NCBI GenBank assembly: GCA_030141605.1
Contig: JAQGDQ010000408.1
Coordinates: 143,596-207,595, forward strand
Source of the DNA: Tubiluchus corallicola
Lineage: Eukaryota > Priapulida > Priapulimorpha > Priapulimorphida > Tubiluchidae
Length of the DNA: 64,000 bases
Reading direction: 5' to 3'
Of the stretch, positions 1 through 12,183 are shown piece after piece (the stretch's first letter is position 1; each line of letters begins with the position of its first letter). Position numbers and translations under genes: made by a program. The notes beneath the pieces are model-generated. The model ran no database searches. It was not told the DNA's origin and worked only from the letters and a program-made list of their open reading frames with translations.

Positions 1-2692
1 TTATGATTTTATTGCAATTTAATTAACGAAAACCTGTGTTTGATCCACCATTTTTATTTCCTTCAAGCATTACATGCAACACAGTTCAAATTATTTATAG
101 ATTTAGTAGTCTAATTATTTGAACATCGGGAACATCGGAAATAATAATAAAGATGATTTTAGTCATGAAGTGAATCCAAGTAACACATTACAACATCAGG
201 GACTTGCCAGTGTACATGTATGGTAAAGCAGACTCGTTTCATACATGTTTTAGGGGATACCAAGTTGCAAACGATTATGTGTTGGGGATATGATCAGAGA
301 GTAAAAAGATTTTTGTTAAAAGGTATAATAAATTTTGGCCAGATCTTGTAGCTAACCAAGCACTGAGAAGGATGCGCTAACAGCATTTTATGTGCTAGTG
401 CAACTTTTGAAGTAAGATGGATATTATTATACAAAGTTTTGTTGTTGGTGCGTTATAGTGTTAATGAGGCAGAAAGCAAAATTTAATGTTTATTTATCCT
501 TTTCAGAGGATGTATAATAACAATATAAATATAATTGCTAATTATTATAGTAACTCTAATACTAACTACGAACATACAATTAAAATAGTGATAGATTTAT
601 TCCGTGATGAGTTTATTGATGACACAACCGAGATTGATCTTATTTGAATATTGATGAAATCATTTCGCCATTCACTTTATATTTTACATAATAGTAATAG
701 TGGAACTGATATTTGATGCTTACATATTACTGTTTTCTGTTTTTGTGCACCAAAGAATAAACATGACCTAAGCTTATCAGGGAACAATGAACACAATGCA
801 CGTGTACAAATTTGTGTGTCGTGTAAAGGAGGCGTAACAATAAATAGCTTGAGATTTGGCGAACTGCTAGATTTCCCGTATTGGCAATTTGGTAACTTGC
901 TAATTAGTACTAGTGCGTACGATAAAAATACGTTTATTTCTAAATTTTCTGGGTATTTATTAAGGAAAAGTTTATAACCTTATAAAATATTCGTTCCTTG
1001 TTCTGTTTTTGATCGCTGTTTTCCCCATAAATAGGCTTAAACTTTATTTTTCTATGTAATTATTAAATATTATTATAGTCAGTAGTACTACTACTAGTAG
1101 TAGTAGTTCCAGGATTAATAACTTGAGTACAGTAAGAGCGTAGTAAAAACGTTTATTTTGTTGTCGAATGTTATACAAAGCCTAAGGGAAACGTTAGCTC
1201 TAGGAACACCAGTGGAAATTCAGAATTTTTCAACTTTCTAATCTAGTGTTGTTTTCATAGGATACTTGATAGGATTGCAGTTTATGTAATAACTGATATT
1301 GTATCATTTATCAGAGAATGATAACTGCTATTAATAAGTTTAACGGCACCCAAAGGGATATAACTTATCACATTTCCAAATACAAAAACTGTGTTAATAG
1401 TGCTCAACACTGTACCTAGGATAACATAATTGACTCATTTAAAAAATGATTTATAAAGTGTGCAATGTGAGTAATTGAGAAGTCTCTTGACTCATCCTGT
1501 TCAGTCCCTGATAGTGTAATACTGTAACTGAATGTTTGTTGCTAAGGTAACATTGTGGTTAGATGAAATGGAACTGTTGTTGTTCTCATTTACGAATAAA
1601 AATGAATTCAATTCCTTCGTTGCCACTGAATCTTAACAATCAGGTACCCGATGGTTATAAGGAAAAGGGTACATGGGTCTGAATTTTGCTACCCTTCTAA
1701 ACACTATTCTTGATATGTAATGTATTCAGGAATAGTAAGGGTCATTTTATGTACTGGGGGTTTTAATGTTAAATGCTTTCCCAACTACAAGAACCTATGC
1801 AATATGATCATTGTGAACTAATGTTAGAAAACCACATAGTCTGCTAGTCATCAGACTGTTGCAACCAGCTTATTTCAAAGGATTTTGTCACAGTGAAATG
1901 GATTCCTTTAAGAAAGTGTTGACACCCAGTAATATATTTTATAATTTTTGTCATTTTGAATGCCCTAGAAGTGCCACTCAATAGACACCATAAGAAATAG
2001 GGTTTCCCAGAAGTGTGAAAAATGTTTGTTTTGCTTTTGATATTCAGCAAATTTATTAATCTAGAGCATGTACGTGTATATCTAAAAATGTTTGGACGCA
2101 AAAATTTTAATATTAGGACGTGAGACCAAGTTTTGTTCCAGGCATGCCACTATTTGCAAACATAAGTTCGTTATCAGCATTCATTATATGGGTTCACCAT
2201 TGAATAAGTAGAAAATGACATTGTTAGTAAATGTTTTAATGAACAATGGAGTTAAGTGACCATTCACATTCTGCTTGCATGTGAACATACTTGGCATAAT
2301 TCCAGACTACCATTATTTTCGATTTCAAAGATGATACTTGATTATTAATATTTAATAGACTAGTTCGTCAGATACATGGCGTTTGTTCCTTACGGCTTAA
2401 GCTGTAAAGTGCTACTCATGACAGCATTTAAAAACTACTTTTTTTATTACAGACACCAGTTACTGTAGACTTTCATTATGGCTTCATACATATATTGCTT
2501 TTTAGCCACTTACTTGGTTTTTTAATTCGCTGTACTAGTGATTTCTTCGACACTAGTTTGATCTAATCATTATTAATTATATACAATGTGTTATAAGTTT
2601 TACAGGAGGACAAACTGTGGTGAAAATTCAAGTCTGGTAAAATCAGTAACGTGTTCTCGTGAACAGTAAGTTTTACAGGCAGTGGTACCAAG
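1..2692. other. Intergenic DNA upstream of YJU2
   Basis: AT-rich DNA with no exon, RNA gene or transposon end that I can support. The only small oddity is a run of TAC/TAG triplets at about 1079-1107 that can fold back on itself. The last 100 or so bases should hold the YJU2 promoter and 5' leader, but I see no clear TATA box. Confidence 0.6.
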
Positions 2693-5600
2693 ATGTCTGA
2701 AAGAAAAGTACTCAACGTGAGTAACTACAGTTTTGATTTAGTTTCCTCACTACAAATCACCCAATGAACTTCATTCTGCCATTTAAAGTCCTAAATACTT
2801 AAAGCATTTGTGAAATATTGTTTGGTGTCATTTCTTGATAATGTTATCTGACCCCTTATATGTGTCCTTATCATGCAAATTGCGAATGTAAAAATTATAC
2901 ATTGACAATTAGTCAATGCTTGCTTTTTGAGAGACCCTATCACACCCTTCCAGAAATGCCTTTTACTGTGCTCCCCACTTCCAAAATCATTCTCACAAAA
3001 TGCTTAGTTCCTAGTAATTTTCTGAGCTGCCGATCTGACAAACAAAATTCACTGTTTGGAAAGCAAATGTGTAAAAGCCCTAACTAGTAAATCTCTTTGT
3101 AAACAAATACAGTGGGTGCCTCTTAATAGACTCACTTTGGGACCGAAATGTTTTGACCCAATTGACCGACTGAACCTGTTAACTGATGGGTGTAGTATTA
3201 CTGGTATAGAAGTTTGAGTCAGCAGTTTCGTATGCACTGCTAAGAGTTTTAATGAATTTTAGAAACAAAGTAATTCCAAAATTCCTTTGTGCATTTCAAA
3301 ATTTTTGGAGAAAAAGTTCTTTGGGAAATTTGCTGCTGTACACCTCTGTCCCATCTTTTGAAGTTTATTGTACTGCTCTAAAATTTTCATTTTCTCCTTA
3401 ACTGTTAGGTCTTTACACTTATGCTCTATTTTTCAAACTTCTTAATTCTATGCTCTTAACTGCCGTGTGATGTTTACTCTTGTAAGACACAAGAAATACC
3501 GGCTGATTACTGTACCTGCATCTTTGACTGTTAACTGATTAAGCCTGAAAGCATAGAATGAGAGCTTCAAAAGGAGCGCGCTATACAAGCGATTAAATGT
3601 TTAGCTTCCAGAAATTCTTGGGTAACTTTCAAAGCAAAACTGCTAAGCTAGCATTAATTAGCGCATGATAAATGTACCTGCTTACAAACAAAATGGTACT
3701 TAACCTGAGCTTGTTTCTACATATATTATAGTGCACAAAAGTGAAGTAAAGATAGTGAAATAAAAGTAGGAAAGGCTCTTTGAGCACATACACATGTCTT
3801 ATTTTAAGTATGTGAAGGAAAATTATTACGCGGAGTTATGTGAGTCACTTACAGAGAGTTTTTGAGTACATTTGAATACAGGCGTCCCATATTAGGCCTT
3901 TTTGAGTCCAACTAAGCTGTTGAGTCTATTTAGCATAAGTCTATTAAGTGGCGCCTACTGTAAAATAAATTGGAAAATAAAATGTAGTATTTGTATTAAT
4001 TTATAAACTTTCTTTGTGGCATTTTTCCTGGTCTTTTAGAGGAATGCAAAAGAAAAGCTCTTCCTTTTTAGCTCAGAAAATTAACATGGTAAATTTCCTG
4101 ACTTTTCAAACGATAAATGTTTTCATTTAGTATTTTAGGAACAGAGAGACGATTAATTTTTGACCAGTTTGAATAACTTGTATCTTGCACTTTCAGAAAT
4201 ACTATCCTCCGGATTTCGATCCGACGAGACTACCGAAGTTGAAGCTAGCGAAAGATCGGCAATATGTTATTCGCACGATGGCACCATTCAACATGCGGTG
4301 AGTATCCCCCGTAGTACGTAGTATCTCGTACTCTGTGTCTCTATATAAATTTAATAGCTGCAATTTTGATTAGCCAAAGTTTCTAATGTCTGGTTTTCTG
4401 ACATACCGAGCATAGTGTGTATATTTCTTTTTACATGTAAATCAGTTGGCTCTAAAACACGAAAATTTATTCAATTGGAGGTAGAATGTTTCTTATTATG
4501 TGGAGGACACCGAGTATCTTATTTGAACGAATGCTTCGCCTTTATTGAAGCGTGGTGCAAAGTTATGATTGGTGTACACTTTGAAGTGTTCTGTACATGT
4601 GAACAGAGCGAATCATGTGAATGAGCAGAAGCAGAAACAACAACAGAGCATTGATGAAAGTAAAAATACATACTAAGTTCGTCTGTTTTGTTTTGCCTGC
4701 TAATTACGTTGATTTGAAAACAACTTGAAATACACTCATATCTCGGTTTGCTGGACCTCGTTTTTATGGATATCGGAAGAATCGGACAAAATCTGGACCG
4801 CTAAAAGTCCTGCATACTATGGACACAGTCCATTGTTTCGCGAACTGACTGCTAGTTGGCGGGCCGTCACTTTGTTTACGTCATTACATTAGTGTTATAA
4901 CCACATGTATATCTCTCTATATAAAAATATAGAATCAATTATGCGGAGTTATTTGAGTCATTTGCCAACAGTTTTTCTATACTCTTGCATAGGAGCATCC
5001 CGTGCTAGACATTTTTGAGACAATTAGGCGATTAATCCTACATTACCGTGAATCTAATACACAGCGCCTACTGTATTAGCTTAGTATGGGTAAAAACGGA
5101 CAATCAACAAATTTGGACCGACGTCTCCCCGCTTTTGTCCAGCAAACCGAGATGAGTGTAATTTAAAAAAGCAACAGATATTTGAAACAAGACTTACATA
5201 TAAATCGAAACACGTAGAGCAAAATGTCCTTCCAAAATGAGTGTAAATTCATGAACAGGTTTTTGTAAGGTCATTTTCTGATTAACTGCAACACTGTGAG
5301 TCATTGATAGCTAACGATCGTTTTCATTTAGTTGCAAGACGTGCGGAGAGTACATCTACAAGGGGAAGAAGTTTAATGCCAGAAAGGAAACTGTACAGAA
5401 TGAAGACTACCTCGGTCTCCGAATATTCAGATTCTACATAAAATGTCCACGCTGCTTAGCTGAGATAACTTTCAAGGTATTTGTTATACTAATTAATCTT
5501 CTTTATTGAAACATTTAACATGTATTTAAATGTGAATTTTTTGTGTAAAAATAAAAATTGAGCACTGATATGTACGTGATACAAAACACGCTACAATCAA

Positions 5601-8600
5601 TCAGTCTGAAGAGTGGTAATTGGTAACAGCGATTCTTTTAATCATGCAAAACTTTATAGGGGAAGAAAAGTTCAATTTAAAAATTTTAGACACAAAGTTA
5701 TATTACTTGGCATTATGGCTACCTGTCTGAAGGACTTGTGTTGACTAAAAAACAAAATTGTTAGTGACTGAAACAATATTTAAACGAAAATTTAAAATAT
5801 TCGTGACAACTGGTAAAATGTCACTGACTGATCTTCCCAGTGTGCATGACTGACTCACCAAAAAACATCTTACTAATGTTATTTTGAGAGATCTTTAAAT
5901 TTTCAAGTTTTATACAGTGTTACTACTAACACAATCTCTGTGTGCATTAAGGCAGTATGTAGGTGACACAAAGTTTGAAGACAATTTTTTTAGCTTCATG
6001 CAAATAATGTTTGCTAGTCCTTTAAAGCAGCCTTTTCTAATTTGGAGGAAATTTAGTCATGTTTGTACTTTCTAGACGGATCCAGCAACGACAGATTACG
6101 TCTGTGAGCACGGAGCAACACGTAACTTCGAAGCCGAAAGGACAGCCAGGTTAGCGGAAGAGAAGGCTTTAAAAGAGAAGGAGGAGGAGGAAGCGGATAA
6201 CCCGATGCTGGTATGCTCTCTTGTTCTGCATTCTCGTCGTATTTTGTTGAGTGTCGAAATGCAAGAAGTCTTTAATCAAATCATGCTGACAAGTGCAACA
6301 CAAATTTCTATAACGTTGAATAGTTAAACAAAATTATTGCAAAAACGGATCTTAGCTAGCTACTTTTTCAGCAATATGCTTCACATATCGCAGAATATTT
6401 TCATATGTTAAGCTAATTTCGTTTATTAAAAGCTGAGCATGTATAGTATCTGACATATGTTTACATTCACAGTGCATTATAGACTGGTCCATAGTGTACT
6501 TCTGTTTTACATTCACAGTGCATTATAGACTGGTCCATAGTGTATTTCTGTTCATAAATGTATATATATATATATATATATATGAAATATATATATACTT
6601 ATATATATATGTTATATATATATATATACTTTATACTGTATATATATACAGAATTTATATATATATTTGGGATGCGATGTCCTAAACAGCATGTCATATT
6701 CATTCTCATCCACACCATTTCACTAACGTAATCTTACTAATTCCCATCTTTTGCATTCTCCATTGTCATTCTGTCACTTTTTTTTTACCTTTCCTTTTTG
6801 ACACCCTAACGCCTACATCATTAATTGCGTTATGGTCTCACGAGTAATGCTTCTGACTATAACGAAAGTGAATTTATATAGATATCATGTCCTGTCTATT
6901 TTATTAACACATTAATGTGATTAGATAATCCTTTGTATATTATGTCATCATTTCGTGTTTTGTAATATGTGTGCTTGCAAACCAAAACCGTCCATTAGTC
7001 AGCATGACTCCATCCGCAGCTCGTGGAAGCGGTCATTTTGCTTCCGCTTTTTCTGTTAACAAGCTCAGATCTTTGTCAGGAAGAGCCATCTACTGGATTT
7101 AAACATAACTTCAGTGTGCTCGTGCCAAATCTGTAGCAACCAACATCTGTGTGATTGCTAAGTGTTTTGTAGAAACGCGACAAAAAACAATGGCTAACTG
7201 TGTTTGTCAATACGTAGCCTGCACCTCAACTTCAACGTGGATTATCTCAGCTCAGAAATAACATAGAGTGATGAACTTGGTATCAAAATGATCCTCATGA
7301 AATGCAGATTCAGGTTATATGAATAACTAGAAAAGCTTAATTGCCGACTTTTGGATGAATTTGCTATACAAGCACATATGTTGTGTTATTGTTTGGTGTT
7401 ATTGTAATAAAGTAAAAAAATATAGCCATTATTATGCAAAGTTTAAACATTGTCACTAGTGTTTAGTTAACACAGTATGTTTAGTAGAGACAGTACTTTG
7501 TTTTAGTTATTGGAGAAGCGGACGAGGGATTCGAGGCTGGAAATGGAACGTCTAGAGCAGCTGGAGGAGTTACGTGACATGAACATGCGGCACGCCAACG
7601 TAGCACACGACGACATGATCGCGTTTCACTTGGAGTATGAGAAACAGCTAGAGAGGTTACAAGATGAGGAAGACGAAAAATTCGTGCAGTAAGTAGCGAC
7701 ACTTTCAAAAAACTTTGCAAATTCTGGTTGGTGCTTAATTTAATGGCAGAAAAGGTGATTTTGAATTTAAATTCATTTCCAAGCTGTTGTGCTTTGCATA
7801 ATCTGATTTAAATAAACTCGTTGAAACTGCCTCTTTAAATTTAAGTTTTACGAAATTAATTATTAGAAAAAATGTGCTCCATCATCATGTTGCACTCTAC
7901 AAAATTAGCAATAGAGCCTTTTTAACAAGAAGAGAATTTTGTACATTTGCCCAACCATTAAAAATGTACAATACGAAAAAAGTAATCTTGAAATAATTTG
8001 AAAGAAGTTTAGATGTATCATTCTCCAACACAAGCGGTACATTTTCATCATTAAATTTAAATTACTGCTTAAATGGCACGATACTACAGACACCAAATGG
8101 ACTTGCATGATAGAATTTTGGTTTGTAGCAAAAAATAATGTCGAGTTACCATAAAAACAAGGTTTTTCATAGGGCATCTTAAGTGCATATTTATTATTGT
8201 TACAATTATTATTATTATTTTGTTTGGCGTAGTGCGCGTTGGTGCCCAGCATTATTACAGTAAGGTTGTGGCAGTACTGGATTGTAGCGCATTGTCAAAG
8301 ATATCATCCAAGAAGAAATACTAAAGCAGCAGATGTGTTTTAGCCGTGCATAGACACTTTCTTATCCCCAAAGAAATCGGTAGTTTTGAGGCCCCAAAAG
8401 TAATATTCGTGGCTGTCAATTATCCGTTTATTAATGAAGTCCAGTGTTGCTGAACTTTAGCTTACGTGCAAGTCGGTTACTCCCATTGTCTTAAATATAT
8501 TTCACAGGCTGAATTCTGTTTTAAATGATGTAATTTTATGCTTTGTGTTTATGCAGGTCTGTATTTGGGAAGAAGGATACTGAAGCCAACGGCGTGGTAA

Positions 8601-10142
8601 TAAAACGGCTAAAGGATGACAGCTCTGACGAAGAAGAAGTTTTACCTTCAAGCAAGAAACTTGCCGTTGCAAAACCTCCGCCAAGCAAACCTACGGACAT
8701 TCTAGCACAGGTAGGTGTCTCAGCCACTCCGAAATTGTAGCGTTGATTTCGATATTATATACGGAATGTATAATGCTATTGCGTAAACATAGTCGAGTGC
8801 GGGACTTCAAAACGTCTTGTGAATTCAACTTGCTGTATATCAAAAACCTTTATTTTGAGTTTTGTTTTTGTGAAAACTTTGCGGGAATTTCTTTTTAGTT
8901 TTCAGAGACATTTTAAGTTAAGCAACCTTGTAGTCACTCCATATTATAGCACTTTTATGACACCAAAATACAAAACTAGGATTTTGTTACCTATTTCTAT
9001 GTCAAAATATTAATGCATACCAGTGTGTGAATTAGGACAACATAATACTAATTTTGTAAAAGCATTATAAAGTCCTCGCTTTTATAACTCACCAGTTAGC
9101 GACATTTCGTTTTAACGATGCTGACCTTTCCACACCTTTTTCAGCTTAACGATGCACGTTTCACTTTAACGACGACTTTTTTACTTTGCTCAAGAAAATT
9201 TTTTATTTCATCAACAAGATTTTTACCTGATTTGATGCATTGAAACGGCACATGTTGCATTATTCTGTTCAAAAAATGTGCTAATAACGTAAACAGTGTA
9301 ATCATTATGTATTTTTTTTTTCTTCCCGGCATGCTGACTAAATACTTGCCGTTTATATCAAGTGAACTTTGTAAGTTCAACCTGCTGCTACAGCAAGACT
9401 AAGTAGCTAGATAAAATTCCCAAGGTTGTCCAGGGTTTGGCTTTGACTCTGCAGTGTTTATTGTTTAACTGCTACCTAGGCTTAAACACTAACGAAAGAG
9501 AATCTGCAATAGCCAGGTAATGGTAACTGAGATATACATGTATAGGTGGTTCTTTTACATTACTTCTATGGAGGTCTTGGCTTCGTTTAACATTGCAATT
9601 TGGCTTAATGCATTAACGTTGTTAAATGAGGGCTTACTGTATTTTGTAGTCAACTTTTATAATCTATCTGGTACATGTGTATTCTAACTTAGCATTCCAT
9701 CATCAATTCTACCTTTTCTACCTTGCTGTAAAAGTGAAGTGGACAATCATTTTTGTACCTGTTCATTCCTGAAGAAAGTGTATTCATGTAAAAGTCATTA
9801 GCCGTTGCAGAAATTTGAATTTTTATATAAAAAGATTGAATATTTCAGGGTGAAACAAAGGAGGCGACATCTTCAAAGTCATGGCAGAAAAGCATCGGTT
9901 CGTTAGGTAATTCGTCTAACCTCGTTAAAGCCAAAAAATCATCGTTAGCGCAACTTGTGAAACCTAAATCGACTTCTGTGCATTCGGACAAAAACTCAGT
10001 GGACCACATCACACAGTCTACTGTTTTGCAATCTCCTAATACTGGTGCAGCTGTGAGCAAGGGCTTAACAGAGACAAAGCCAAGTGGACTTGGGCTGTTG
10101 GGCAGTTATTCTGATAGTGACAGCAGTAACTCCGATGATTAG
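2693..10142 (+). CDS. YJU2: YJU2 (CCDC94) splicing factor, 7 exons
   Basis: Exons: 2693-2716, 4197-4297, 5332-5476, 6076-6210, 7507-7688, 8557-8710, 9849-10142. All introns are GT-AG and phases match, giving 344 residues. The product is an orthologue of YJU2/CCDC94, a nuclear factor joining the catalytic spliceosome for the branching step (family knowledge). Seen directly: the conserved start [17 protein letters not shown], two CxxC pairs (Cys43/Cys46 and Cys80/Cys83) forming the expected zinc site, the block [20 protein letters not shown], then a charged coiled-coil stretch (exons 4-5) and a low-complexity Ser/Asp-rich tail ending [10 protein letters not shown]. Human YJU2 is 323 aa, so length fits. 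The start is the first ATG of the conserved N-terminus. The N-terminal half is strongly conserved and the tail is not, as usual in the family. Introns carry several MITEs. ATP5PB lies convergently downstream. Confidence 0.96.
3110..3960. mobile_element. TA-flanked MITE (YJU2 intron 1)
   Basis: Terminal inverted repeats of about 25 bp: the left end starts CAGTGGGTGCCTCTTAATAG, and the right end read in reverse starts CAGTAGGCGCCACTTAATAG. Both are bounded by TA. The 851-bp body has no ORF, so this is a non-autonomous Tc1/mariner (pogo-like) element. Its last 140 bp recur, degraded, at about 4908-5075. Confidence 0.8.
4733..5158. mobile_element. TA-flanked MITE (YJU2 intron 2)
   Basis: The left end CACTCATATCTCGGTTTGCT matches the reverse complement of the right end (CACTCATCTCGGTTTGCTGG), with TA on both sides. 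The element is 426 bp and non-coding. Its interior, 4908-5075, resembles the 3' end of the element at 3110-3960, including a GCGCCTACTGTA terminus, so one MITE appears to sit inside another. Confidence 0.82.
5640..6015 (+). repeat. Dispersed repeat, solo arm (YJU2 intron 3)
   Basis: This stretch matches, in the same orientation, the right arm of the inverted-repeat element at 43980-45215. Shared words include ACAACTGGTAAAATGTCACTGACTG-like and TACTACTAACACAATCTCTG-like text. It fills most of intron 3. No coding potential was seen. Confidence 0.65.
6445..6548. repeat. Tandem duplication of about 48 bp
   Basis: Two adjacent copies share the word TTTACATTCACAGTGCATTA and the following GACTGGTCCATAGTGTA. 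The copies are almost identical, so the duplication is recent. It lies next to an AT microsatellite in YJU2 intron 4. Confidence 0.85.
6558..6672. repeat. (AT)n microsatellite
   Basis: Interrupted TA/AT dinucleotide runs over about 115 bp in YJU2 intron 4. The ORF reading YIYIYI here is an artefact of the repeat. Confidence 0.9.
6966..7384 (+). mobile_element. MITE with TGTGTGCTTGC ends (YJU2 intron 4)
   Basis: The segment begins ATGTGTGCTTGCAAACC and ends with its inverse (ACAAGCACATATG). The interior closely matches the reverse complement of 16768-17388; for example both copies carry TAGCAACCAACAT and AAAATGATCCTC. Non-coding. Superfamily not identified. Confidence 0.7.
9067..9641. mobile_element. 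Tigger/pogo-like MITE (YJU2 intron 6)
   Basis: The left end (AAAGTCCTCGCTTTTATAAC) and right end (reverse complement TACAGTAAGCCCTCATTTAA) are imperfect inverted repeats. They read like pogo/Tigger termini, with repeated TTTAACGA words inside. The element is 575 bp without a transposase ORF. The left terminus is degraded. Confidence 0.6.
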
Positions 10143-10378
10143 TTTTCATTTTTTGCTCAAGTTTAGCGTGAACTGTAACTGGACATGGATGTGACATAAG
10201 TCTATAGACTATACACTTATCATGCTTGAGCTACTGACCTTCCATAGTAAAAATGCGACTGTGCCATTACAACGCGTACCCCAATGCCCCGGCCCCCAGC
10301 CGAATGCAACGACCATGAAGTCATTTCATTTCAACTGCTAATTGAGGCATGAGTTTTGGAAACTTGATCTGTTGTCTG

Positions 10379-10384
10379 ATTAAA
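10379..10384 (+). promoter_or_regulatory. Possible YJU2 poly(A) signal ATTAAA
   Basis: This is the first common poly(A) signal variant after the YJU2 stop, 237 bp downstream. No AATAAA occurs on this strand until about 11.8 kb. Position and variant are plausible but unconfirmed. Confidence 0.35.
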
Positions 10385-10542
10385 TTTTGTTGAATGACAT
10401 CCTTTTGTTTCATTTGTTTGTCAGTCACCAAAGTTAAACTCCCCATATAAATTAACCACACAAATGGAATGCCACCAATTGTGAGACTGATGTGTAAATG
10501 TAGTATTAGTAAAAGCTAATAAGGAATAGTAAAAGCTTTTTT

Positions 10543-10662
10543 TAACAACGGCCAAATCACGTGGAAAACACCGGTTCTCGTCTGATCACCGAAGTTAAGC
10601 TACGGAGAGCCTGGTTAGTACTTAGATGGGTGACCGCCTAGGAATACCAGGTGCTGTAGGCT
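10543..10662 (+). rRNA. 5S rRNA-like sequence (head of a SINE-like unit)
   Basis: This 120-nt stretch aligns to eukaryotic 5S rRNA along its whole length: ACGGCC near the 5' end, GAAAACACCGGTTCTCGTC, GATCACCGAAGTTAAGC, the internal promoter region TGGTTAGTACTTAGATGGGT, and GGTGCTGTAGGCTT at the end. The length equals a normal 5S RNA. Several helix positions are changed and no T-run terminator follows at the 3' end, which a normal 5S gene would have. I therefore read it as a 5S-derived retroposon head or pseudogene, not a standard rRNA gene. Confidence 0.8.
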
Positions 10663-11075
10663 TGTGGGATCCCCACACTGTATCTCGACACTAGGCGAAG
10701 GAGCTGCACAAGCAGCCAACGGCTAAAGGGCGGAGGAGGTCAAGTGACCCAACGGCCATGTGTAGAGAGGAGTGAAGGTGGACCAATGCAGCATGCTCAC
10801 TGACTCTGGCAGCTCCAGCAGCCAACCTGGTGCCAAACGTATCGCTCTGATTGCCTTTGGACTACACCAGCGAGGAAGAGAGGGGGTTCCTGTTGTCTGG
10901 GTAACTCAGGATCTCTATACACCTCGCCCAGGCGTGCGCCTTGGAGACATTCAAGGATCGCACTGCTCAGCCACAGTCGACGCTGTAGCTCCACCAATGT
11001 GATCAATAACTGGCTCTCTTGGCGCACACTCCATTGTCTTCTGAGACAGAAGGATGCCAATCAAGAATGTAGTTT
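10663..11075 (+). repeat. GC-rich tail of candidate 5S-derived SINE
   Basis: The tail joins directly to the 5S-like sequence and is clearly richer in GC than its surroundings. It holds no run of four T until the TTTT at about 11072, so a pol III transcript started in the 5S head could span some 530 nt. I do not recognise the tail as a known SINE core. Small ORFs on both strands here have no family features. Confidence 0.5.
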
Positions 11076-11218
11076 TAAATACTTGAAATCGATTCCTTGT
11101 GGACATGTGGCTTTGCAGAAAGTATAAACCGAGTTATTTTACCAATAATGGTAATAATGACGTTGTTATTATTATTATCGTTGTCGTCGTTCTTTGGCGC
11201 AGTATTGGTTTTCGCGTC

Positions 11219-11612
11219 TAGTGTTCCTTTGCTACTTTGCGGTTTGTTTATTGCGGACTCGCTGTTTTGCAGGTTTTCAAAAATATTAATGTAAAATATT
11301 TATCGTGGTATTTTTGCTGTTTCGCGGTTTTTACGGTACTCCGTCTAAAGTATTTTCGCACATGCATAGTACGTATTGTACAGTAATGTATAGATTTGAA
11401 GAATTTTGCATAAAAAAAATCACGATTGGTTGATTGATGGAAACGATGTATTGATGGATTGATAGTTTATGTATAAAGTGTGGGGAGGGTTTACAAAGAC
11501 TTAAAATAATGTATAACTACTAAAATAAGTATAGCGTCCCTACTTCACGGAAATTCACTTATCGCGGGTGGGCCTGGAACGGAACACCCGCGATATGTGA
11601 GGGAACACTGTA
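11219..11612. mobile_element. Tigger/pogo-like MITE
   Basis: The right end reads CACCCGCGATATGTGAGGGA followed by ACACTGTA, the familiar pogo/Tigger terminus. Just inside it an inverted companion (ACTTATCGCGGGTG) forms a subterminal hairpin. The left end AGTGTTCCTTTGCTACTTTG is a decayed inverse. Several TTTCGCGG-type words lie inside. It lies between the convergent 3' ends of YJU2 and ATP5PB. Confidence 0.72.
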
Positions 11613-11888
11613 TATAGCCTTTCTGTTTTTAAATCTTCTCTTTTCTCCTTTTCCATTTCTTCTAGAGGTGGCCTTCAATTTATGCTGCTGTATTGCCATT
11701 TTAGGTCTCCTCAGCCACACGACTTTATTATTTGTAATTTACAGTCTTAAATTATTACAGAAAACACAATCTGCATGTGCTCCTGTTGTTGGTTAAATAA
11801 ATAAATCTTGAATAAACCATTATTTGTGATTTAAAACAACCTAAGTAATTCTTAAATGACAATAAGAACGCAAATGAAATAACAAAGT

Positions 11889-11894
11889 TTTATT
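11889..11894 (-). promoter_or_regulatory. Likely ATP5PB poly(A) signal AATAAA
   Basis: First AATAAA on the minus strand downstream of the ATP5PB stop, giving a 3' UTR of about 0.3 kb. Confidence 0.5.
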
Positions 11895-12183
11895 TATGAT
11901 CAAAACAATTACTGAATGCATACAAATGTGTTTTTAACAATACCAGCGCATAGTTTACGCAAACGTAATATTCATGATAATTATAGAATGCCTGCATTAT
12001 CGTCTTCAAGTTATGATCCCACGATTATAAGAGCAGATAAGATAAAACTGTTTGATGAGATAAACGCTAATTTTGTTAGAAAATGTGACCCCGGCACTGG
12101 CACGTTTCTCAGCAGCATCAGTGTTAAACTTGCCTATGGAAGATGCTGCAAAGCGTGAAAAAAATTAACGCTGATCGCATGAG

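Noticed and set aside
10543-10662. A functional 5S rRNA gene
   Set aside because: Sequence changes in helices and no T-run terminator at the 3' end; a SINE head or pseudogene fits better.
10772-11060. Overlapping ORFs on both strands as small genes
   Set aside because: They lie in the GC-rich tail of the 5S-headed repeat and have no family features.
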